Assembly (NCBI GenBank): GCA_964466385.1
Contig: CAYXNM010000006.1
Span: 1 to 37,266 of the forward strand
Reading direction: 5' to 3'
Length of the DNA: 37,266 nucleotides
Source of the DNA: UBA5972 sp964466385
GTDB taxonomy: Bacteria > Pseudomonadota > Alphaproteobacteria > Rhodobacterales > Rhodobacteraceae
Part shown: piece after piece, positions 31,859 to 37,266 of the stretch
Position numbering within the stretch: the first letter of the stretch is position 1
Layout: every line of letters starts with the position of its first letter
Notes under the pieces: generated by a model
What the model saw: only the letters and a program-made list of their open reading frames with translations
Told to the model about the DNA's origin: nothing
Database searches by the model: none
Position numbers and translations under genes: made by a program

Positions 31859-34800
31859 ATGAAGATCGACCGCAAGTTTACGCGCGAAGGACGGGGTGCC
31901 TATGACGGCATCGAATTCACTCGAACAAAGTCGGAAATCCGCAATCCGGACGGAACCGTGGTGTTCTCGGCTGAAAATATCGAGGTGCCGGCGAACTGGT
32001 CGCAGGTCGCATCAGACGTGCTGGCCCAAAAATATTTCCGCAAGGCAGGTGTTCCCGCCGCGCTGCAAAGGATAGCTGAAGACGGCGTTCCCGCATTCTT
32101 GTCCCCGTCGGTCCCCGACGTTGCAAAACTGGAAAAAATGCCGGAAAATGAACGGTTTACCGGGGAAACCTCAGCCAAGCAGGTCTTTGACCGTCTGGCG
32201 GGCGCGTGGGCGTATTGGGGTTGGAAAGGGGGCAATTTCAACACCGAAAAAGATGCACGCGCCTATTATGACGAAATGCGCTATATGTTGGCGGCCCAGA
32301 TGGCCGCGCCCAATTCACCGCAATGGTTCAACACCGGGCTGCATTGGGCTTACGGGATCGACGGGCCGGGACAGGGGCATTTCTATGTGGATGACAAGAC
32401 CGGCAAGCTGACCCGTTCGGCGAGCGCTTATGAACACCCGCAACCACATGCCTGTTTCATCCAGTCGGTCAAGGACGATCTGGTCAGTGACGGCGGGATC
32501 ATGGATTTGTGGGTGCGCGAGGCGCGGTTGTTCAAATATGGCTCGGGCACGGGCACAAACTTCTCCAGCCTGCGCGCGGCCAATGAATCGCTTGCGGGCG
32601 GGGGCAAATCGTCGGGGTTGATGAGTTTCCTCAAGATCGGCGACCGGGCGGCGGGGGCCATCAAATCGGGCGGCACCACGCGCCGGGCGGCCAAGATGGT
32701 GATTTGCGACATGGATCACCCGGATATCGAGGAGTTTGTGAACTGGAAGGTCAAGGAAGAGCAGAAGGTCGCCTCGCTCGTGGCCGGTTCAAAGATGCAC
32801 GAGCAGCAACTGAACCTGATTTTCGGCGCCATCCGCGACTGGGACGGCAAGGAGGCCGACGCGTTTGATCCGCGCCTGAATGCGGGTCTGAAAACCGCGA
32901 TCCGGGTTGCGAAAAAGAACGCAATTCCGGAAACCTATATCAACCGTGTGCTGCAATATGCCAGGCAAGGATACGGCTCGATCGAATTCCCGACTTACGA
33001 TACGGATTGGGACAGTGAAGCGTATCTGACGGTGGCGGGGCAAAACTCCAACAATTCGGTACGTGTGACGGACGCGTTTCTTCAAGCCGTTCGCGATGAC
33101 GACGACTGGGCGCTGATCCGGCGCACCGACGGCAAAGTGGCAAAAACGGTGCGTGCGCGCGATCTGTGGGACGACGTCGGTCACGCAGCCTGGGCCTGCG
33201 CGGATCCCGGCATTCAGTTTCACGACACGATCAACGCGTGGCACACCTGCCCGAAAGATGGTGAAATACGCGCTTCAAACCCTTGTTCGGAATACATGTT
33301 TCTGGATGACACCGCGTGCAATCTGGCCTCGATGAACCTGTTGAATTTCTACAGCAACGGAAAATTCGCGAGCGAATCCTATATGCACGCGACCCGGCTT
33401 TGGACGCTGACGCTGGAAATCTCGGTTCTGATGGCGCAGTTTCCCAGTCGCGAGATTGCCAACCTGTCCTATCGTTTCCGCACGCTCGGGCTTGGGTACG
33501 CCAATGTCGGTGGGCTGCTCATGAACATGGGGCTGAGTTACGACAGCGACGAGGGCCGGGCCATGTGCGGTGCGCTGACCGCGCTTTTGACCGGGGTTGC
33601 ATACGCCACTTCGGCCGAGATCGCGCGCGAGCGCGGGCCGTTTGCCGGGTACCAGAAAAACGAAAAAGACATGCTGCGGGTCATTCGCAACCATCGTCGC
33701 GCAGCCCATGGCGAGGCGGAGGGCTATGAAGGCCTGGCGGTCAGACCGGTGCCGCTCGATCACGCGTCTTGCCCGGATCAGGAGATCGTGACCCTGGCCC
33801 GCGTCAGTTGGGACGAGGCGCTGAGGCTGGGTGAAAAACACGGGTTTCGCAACGCGCAGGTCAGCGTGATTGCACCGACCGGAACGATCGGTCTGGTGAT
33901 GGATTGCGACACGACCGGGATCGAACCGGATTTCGCGCTGGTCAAATTCAAGAAACTTGCAGGCGGCGGCTATTTCAAGATCATCAACCGCACGGTTCCC
34001 TCGGCGCTGGAAACACTTGGCTATCCTCACAATGAAATCGAGGAAATCATCGCCCATGCCGTTGGTCACGCAACATTGGGTAATGCACCGGGGATCAACC
34101 ATACGACCCTGATCGGCCATGGGTTCAGCCAGACCGAGATCGACAAGATCGAGGCCGCCCTGCCTTCGGCCTTTGACATCCGCTTCGTGTTCAACCAGTG
34201 GACCCTGGGCGAGGATTTCTGCCGTGGCACGCTTGGCATTCCCAAGGCCGAGCTTGACAATCCCGGCTTTGACCTCTTGCGCCATCTGGGGTTTTCCCGC
34301 GCGCAGATCGAAGCCGTCAACATCCATGTTTGCGGTGCCATGACGCTGGAGGACGCCCCGCATTTGAAGGAGGAGCATTACAAAGTCTTTGATTGCGCCA
34401 ATCCTTGCGGAAAGACCGGAACCCGGTACCTAAGCGTCAACAGCCACATCCAGATGATGGCCGCTGCGCAAAGCTTTATATCGGGGGCGATCTCCAAGAC
34501 GATCAACATGCCCAATGACGCTGGCATTCAGGATTGCAAGGACGCTTATGAATTGTCCTGGTCGCTTGGGATCAAGGCAAACGCGCTTTACCGGGACGGC
34601 TCCAAACTCAGCCAGCCGCTGGCGTCGGCTTTGATCGAGGATGACGAGGATCTGGAAGAGGTTCTGATGTCCGACGCGCCAAGCGGCGAAAAGGCGCAGG
34701 CCCTGGCCGAAAAGATCGTCGAAAAGGTGGTCGTGCGCGAAATCGTGCGCTCTGAGCGCACCAAACTGCCGGAACGGCGCAAGGGTTATACCCAAAAGGC

Positions 34801-35530
34801 GATCGTTGGCGGGCACAAGGTTTATCTTCGCACGGGGGAATACGAAAACGGCCAGATCGGCGAGATATTCATCGACATGCACAAGGAAGGGGCGGGTTTT
34901 CGCGCGATGATGAACAACTTCGCCATCGCCGTCAGTGTCGGACTGCAATATGGCGTGCCGCTGGATGAATTCGTCGAGGCGTTCACTTTCACGCGGTTTG
35001 AACCGGCTGGCATGGTTCAGGGAAATGACAGCGTCAAGAACGCGACCTCGATCCTTGACTATATCTTCCGCGAACTGGCGATTTCCTATCTTGACCGCAC
35101 CGATCTGGCGCATGTCAAACCCCAGGGCGAGACATTCGACGCGCTTGGTCGCGGTGACGAGGAGGGCAGGCCGAATTTGGGCGAAATCTCGAGCAGCGCC
35201 GCGTCGAAATCAATCGACATGATCCGGCAGGTGTCTTCATCGGGATATCTGCGCAAGCGGTTGCCCCATGAACTGATGCTGCTGCAGGGCGGGGCGGACA
35301 AAGGTTTTACCCCGCACGAAAGCTCGTCCGACCCGGTGGGGGTTCTGGCAACGCTGGTGCCGGAGACACGCTCTGGCAACGTCGGGACCGGCAAGATGGA
35401 TGATCGTACCAAAGCCAGGATGCAGGGCTATGAAGGCGACAGTTGCGGTGAGTGTGGAAATTACACATTGGTGCGCAACGGCACCTGCATGAAATGCAAC
35501 ACGTGCGGGGCGACCAGCGGGTGTAGTTGA
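31859..35530 (+). CDS. nrdJ: Vitamin B12-dependent (class II) ribonucleoside-diphosphate reductase
   Basis: 1223-residue adenosylcobalamin-dependent ribonucleotide reductase making deoxyribonucleotides without needing oxygen. Early landmarks are NSPQWFNTGLHWAYGI and QPHACFIQSVKDDL, where the cysteine of the active-site redox pair lies. RASNPCSEYMFLDDTACNLAS carries the radical Cys-x-Glu loop, and QVSVIAPTGTIGLVMDCDTT is the conserved PTGTI block. The C-terminus has CGECGNYTLVRNGTCMKC followed by further cysteines, a zinc-ribbon-like tail common in this long subclass and probably involved in reduction. Length is typical of the ~1,200-residue alphaproteobacterial form. The frame is open 50 codons upstream to 31709, but the ATG at 31859 begins MKIDRKFTREG, the family start. 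No class I genes in the window; intrinsic terminator at 35657. Confidence 0.97.
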   Translation: MKIDRKFTREGRGAYDGIEFTRTKSEIRNPDGTVVFSAENIEVPANWSQVASDVLAQKYFRKAGVPAALQRIAEDGVPAFLSPSVPDVAKLEKMPENERFTGETSAKQVFDRLAGAWAYWGWKGGNFNTEKDARAYYDEMRYMLAAQMAAPNSPQWFNTGLHWAYGIDGPGQGHFYVDDKTGKLTRSASAYEHPQPHACFIQSVKDDLVSDGGIMDLWVREARLFKYGSGTGTNFSSLRAANESLAGGGKSSGLMSFLKIGDRAAGAIKSGGTTRRAAKMVICDMDHPDIEEFVNWKVKEEQKVASLVAGSKMHEQQLNLIFGAIRDWDGKEADAFDPRLNAGLKTAIRVAKKNAIPETYINRVLQYARQGYGSIEFPTYDTDWDSEAYLTVAGQNSNNSVRVTDAFLQAVRDDDDWALIRRTDGKVAKTVRARDLWDDVGHAAWACADPGIQFHDTINAWHTCPKDGEIRASNPCSEYMFLDDTACNLASMNLLNFYSNGKFASESYMHATRLWTLTLEISVLMAQFPSREIANLSYRFRTLGLGYANVGGLLMNMGLSYDSDEGRAMCGALTALLTGVAYATSAEIARERGPFAGYQKNEKDMLRVIRNHRRAAHGEAEGYEGLAVRPVPLDHASCPDQEIVTLARVSWDEALRLGEKHGFRNAQVSVIAPTGTIGLVMDCDTTGIEPDFALVKFKKLAGGGYFKIINRTVPSALETLGYPHNEIEEIIAHAVGHATLGNAPGINHTTLIGHGFSQTEIDKIEAALPSAFDIRFVFNQWTLGEDFCRGTLGIPKAELDNPGFDLLRHLGFSRAQIEAVNIHVCGAMTLEDAPHLKEEHYKVFDCANPCGKTGTRYLSVNSHIQMMAAAQSFISGAISKTINMPNDAGIQDCKDAYELSWSLGIKANALYRDGSKLSQPLASALIEDDEDLEEVLMSDAPSGEKAQALAEKIVEKVVVREIVRSERTKLPERRKGYTQKAIVGGHKVYLRTGEYENGQIGEIFIDMHKEGAGFRAMMNNFAIAVSVGLQYGVPLDEFVEAFTFTRFEPAGMVQGNDSVKNATSILDYIFRELAISYLDRTDLAHVKPQGETFDALGRGDEEGRPNLGEISSSAASKSIDMIRQVSSSGYLRKRLPHELMLLQGGADKGFTPHESSSDPVGVLATLVPETRSGNVGTGKMDDRTKARMQGYEGDSCGECGNYTLVRNGTCMKCNTCGATSGCS

Positions 35531-35540
35531 AGAATAACCC

Positions 35541-35567
35541 GGGCGGCCGATCTCCAAACGGTCGCCC
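35541..35567 (+). terminator. Hairpin directly after nrdJ
   Basis: GGGCGGCC (35541-35548) pairs with GGTCGCCC (35560-35567), with one G-U pair, around 11 bases, starting 11 bases after the nrdJ stop. It has no T tract and is probably a first, partial termination or RNA-stability element. Confidence 0.5.
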
Positions 35568-35656
35568 AGGCATCGGGGGCGGGTGCGCTCGCCTCCAGAC
35601 GTTCAGGCCGCAGGCAACAAACCGAGCGGTAAAACGATGAGCCTGAAACGTGAAAC

Positions 35657-35685
35657 TGGGCGGGGGCAACTCCGCCCAATTTTTT
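35657..35685 (+). terminator. Intrinsic (Rho-independent) terminator downstream of nrdJ
   Basis: TGGGCGG (35657-35663) pairs perfectly with CCGCCCA (35672-35678) around an 8-base loop and is followed at once by ATTTTTT. This is the most textbook terminator in the window. Confidence 0.85.
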
Positions 35686-35783
35686 GGGTTGTGTCAGGCT
35701 GATGAAGGCCCACTACATTTTGAGGCGGCCTTTTCGGATTTTCCGAAGGTGAGTCTTTTGAGTCACAGATTTCGCCACAATCC

Positions 35784-35802
35784 CGCCTTATTTCGCCTTA
35801 TT
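35784..35802 (+). repeat. Direct repeat with 10-base period upstream of the outer-membrane protein gene
   Basis: CGCCTTATT occurs at 35784-35792 and again at 35794-35802, one helical turn apart, flanked by ACAAT on the left and overlapped by ATTGT on the right. It lies about 85 bases before the start codon and could be a regulator site. Confidence 0.4.
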
Positions 35803-35886
35803 GTCAAAAAAACCGTTCCAATTGTGGCCAAATCTGGGCAAAGCTCGTCAAAACAAAAGAATACCACTTGAGGCAGATGTAAGAAT

Positions 35887-37125
35887 ATGACGAGTAACCT
35901 GCAGTATTGCAGGGCCGTGGGAACGATTCTGTGTGCGTTTCTGGCCCTTTCAGCCCCCCATTTCCTGTCGGCAGCCACGGTTCCATGCGCCGAGCGGGGG
36001 GCGTCTTATCGGGTGGTTTCGCCAACGGACGGCCCGCTGGAAATCGTGTTTGGCGACGGGGGTTTCATCAGTTGGGTCGAACTTTCCGGCGATCCGGCGG
36101 TCATGATCGATGTCGGCTCCGGCTTTCAGTCTGCCGGTGCATCCGGACAGTTCAGCGCACCCGCCAGCGCGAACAGTTTGGCAATCAAGGTCGACGGTAA
36201 CGGGGCCGCGATCGCGGTTTCCTGCACCCAGGCAGGCGGAGGTTCCAACCAAGTCGGCGCGACGGGAACCATCAGCGCCAGCAGCCAGACATTCGCAACC
36301 ACCGCAGGGCTCGGCGCAAACAGCCAGTCGCGATTTCTCGACGGAACCAACGTTCTGAGCGGCACCCAGGTTTTCTTGTCGAGCGCCAATATGGAATCGC
36401 CCGCAAAGATTTCGCCCGAATGGAACATCTGGGCCAGTTACGAGGGCCGGTCGTATCACGGCGGCATTGATGGTGCGTCCTTTGATCTGGTGGGCGGGAT
36501 CGACCGGATGGTCGCTCCCGAACTATTCTTTGGTGTGTTGGGGGGGTACGGGCGCAGCTTCACCTCGGACACCGGCACCGCCGAGGAAAGCGCATCGCCG
36601 ATGATCGGCGGTTATTTCGGGGCCAGTCTGGGGCAGTCCCTGCTGCTGGACGGCTTTATTTCCTACGCGCAACCGGCTTACCAGATCAGCGGCGCGCGTT
36701 TTGAGGCCTCGCGCCTGTCCGCCGGGGTCAGCCTGACGGGCAAGATCGTGCGTTCGCGGGTGATCTTCGAACCCTTTCTCAAGGCGAACGGCTATCAGGA
36801 AAACCAGCCCGGATATACGACGGGCGGCGGGGCGGCGGTCGCGTCGAATGCCACGACAACCGTGGCGGGCTCGGTCGGGGTCCGCGTGAAACTTGTGGAG
36901 CGGGACAGGCTCTCCGCACTGGTCCCCTACATAAGCGCCGCTGCGGATTTCAAACGTGCCGATACCACCCTGTCAGGCACCGATCTGGTCAGCGCGCCGC
37001 GCTATGGGCTGGGGCTGGCAGGAAAACTGGGCAAAGGTCAGATGAGCCTGGACATCGATCTGGGCACGTCCAGATCAGACACGTTCGATCAGGGCGTCAA
37101 GTTCGGCTATGAATTGAATTTCTAG
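35887..37125 (+). CDS. Outer-membrane protein with autotransporter-type beta-barrel
   Basis: 412-residue exported protein. Residues 1-30 form a signal peptide (hydrophobic AVGTILCAFLALSAP, ending LSAA). Residues ~31-115 form a small beta-rich domain with two cysteines (VPCAER and AVSCTQ) that may be disulfide-linked. A Gly/Ser/Thr linker (about 116-170) follows, and the last ~240 residues alternate polar and hydrophobic strands (WNIWASYEGRSY, GGYFGASLGQSLLLDGFISY, GVKFGYELNF), ending in the terminal Phe typical of BamA-inserted barrels. The barrel resembles the autotransporter domain, but there is no long passenger. Function is unknown; adhesion or envelope structure are possibilities. Weak ribosome-binding site. 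Appears monocistronic after the nrdJ terminator. Confidence 0.8.
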   Translation: MTSNLQYCRAVGTILCAFLALSAPHFLSAATVPCAERGASYRVVSPTDGPLEIVFGDGGFISWVELSGDPAVMIDVGSGFQSAGASGQFSAPASANSLAIKVDGNGAAIAVSCTQAGGGSNQVGATGTISASSQTFATTAGLGANSQSRFLDGTNVLSGTQVFLSSANMESPAKISPEWNIWASYEGRSYHGGIDGASFDLVGGIDRMVAPELFFGVLGGYGRSFTSDTGTAEESASPMIGGYFGASLGQSLLLDGFISYAQPAYQISGARFEASRLSAGVSLTGKIVRSRVIFEPFLKANGYQENQPGYTTGGGAAVASNATTTVAGSVGVRVKLVERDRLSALVPYISAAADFKRADTTLSGTDLVSAPRYGLGLAGKLGKGQMSLDIDLGTSRSDTFDQGVKFGYELNF

Positions 37126-37266
37126 TCCCCGGCATCCAAAGGTCGCATCACTGAAATCAGGAAAACGCAAGGTTCGCGTCCGCCCTGGGGGCCGGGGTCG
37201 GGCGCCAACCAGAGTGCGGGCAATCCGGGGTGCAAAGGACGTCAATGATGCGAACGCTTGAGTAAT

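Larger units (their letters stand above)
35531..35886. other. 356-base intergenic region between nrdJ and the outer-membrane protein gene
   Basis: No credible gene. It contains two terminator-like hairpins (35541-35567 and 35657-35685), a short perfect hairpin TTCGGA-TTT-TCCGAA (35733-35747), and a 10-base-period direct repeat (35784-35802). The last ~120 bases are A+T-rich and presumably hold the promoter of the downstream gene, for which I see no convincing -35/-10 pair. Confidence 0.7.

Noticed and set aside
33275..34378. 367-codon minus-strand frame
   Set aside because: Antisense to the conserved core of nrdJ; no recognisable protein.
1..37266. Mobile elements, prophage or CRISPR arrays
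   Set aside because: No transposase, integrase, phage structural genes, terminal inverted repeats with target duplications, or regularly spaced direct repeats were found. The tandem duplication at 12979-13282 is local and not CRISPR-like.
37126..37266. Start of another gene at the right edge
   Set aside because: Only 141 bases remain, without a convincing ribosome-binding site and frame; it may be the upstream region of a gene beyond the window.

Overview
ORGANISM. The window reads as a chromosomal segment of a G+C-rich alphaproteobacterium, most likely Rhodobacterales (Roseobacter group). This is inferred from gene content: a Fur/Mur-type regulator without the usual CxxC pairs, a two-domain cold-shock protein followed by a DUF192 protein and tRNA-Pro, a full-length B12-dependent (class II) ribonucleotide reductase, and a valine-degradation cluster divergent from a LysR regulator. 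No species call is possible. I see no phage, IS element, plasmid, integron or CRISPR signal. Most of the window is core metabolism. It contains one 100-N assembly gap (12879-12978). LAYOUT. (1) 1-1938: 3' part of uvrA, then a small DUF2892 membrane protein on the opposite strand with a strong hairpin behind it. (2) 2112-11196: valine/isobutyrate catabolism. Isobutyryl-CoA dehydrogenase, 3-hydroxyisobutyryl-CoA hydrolase and 3-hydroxyisobutyrate dehydrogenase form a tight minus-strand operon. mmsA lies 3.5 kb upstream on the same strand, divergent from a LysR regulator. Between the two parts sit a Tat-type exported agmatine-deiminase-like protein, an unassigned alpha/beta hydrolase and a YbdK-type carboxylate-amine ligase. 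(3) 11251-13867: a CBS-pair protein, coaD, and two cyclophilins (cytosolic PpiB and a membrane-anchored paralogue). The junction between the cyclophilins carries a 161-bp tandem duplication, and the assembly is broken inside it. (4) 14024-19226: DUF3179 protein, tyrS, anmK, a cupin and eno. (5) 19301-24106: Fur/Mur regulator, CPA1 Na+/H+ antiporter, EamA exporter, nucleoside hydrolase and an iron-binding periplasmic protein without adjacent permease genes. (6) 24179-29573: mazG, an M20 amidohydrolase, a phosphoribosyltransferase gene overlapping fabI, pdxH, the two-CSD protein and DUF192. (7) 29684-37125: tRNA-Pro(UGG), a GT39-like membrane glycosyltransferase, nrdJ with a 532-nt upstream region holding a probable NrdR box and a hairpin pair, a good intrinsic terminator, and an autotransporter-barrel outer-membrane protein. 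HOW THE GENES WORK TOGETHER. The clearest pathway is valine to propionyl-CoA: isobutyryl-CoA dehydrogenase, (enoyl-CoA hydratase supplied elsewhere), hydroxyisobutyryl-CoA hydrolase, MmsB and MmsA. A 10-bp inverted repeat between lysR and mmsA is a candidate operator. MOST UNUSUAL POINTS. These are the tandem duplication and assembly artefact between the cyclophilin genes with its chimeric 54-codon ORF, the nrdJ leader whose hairpin resembles a cobalamin B12 box, and the exported agmatine-deiminase-like protein inside the valine cluster. I did not find a convincing wholly new multi-gene system.
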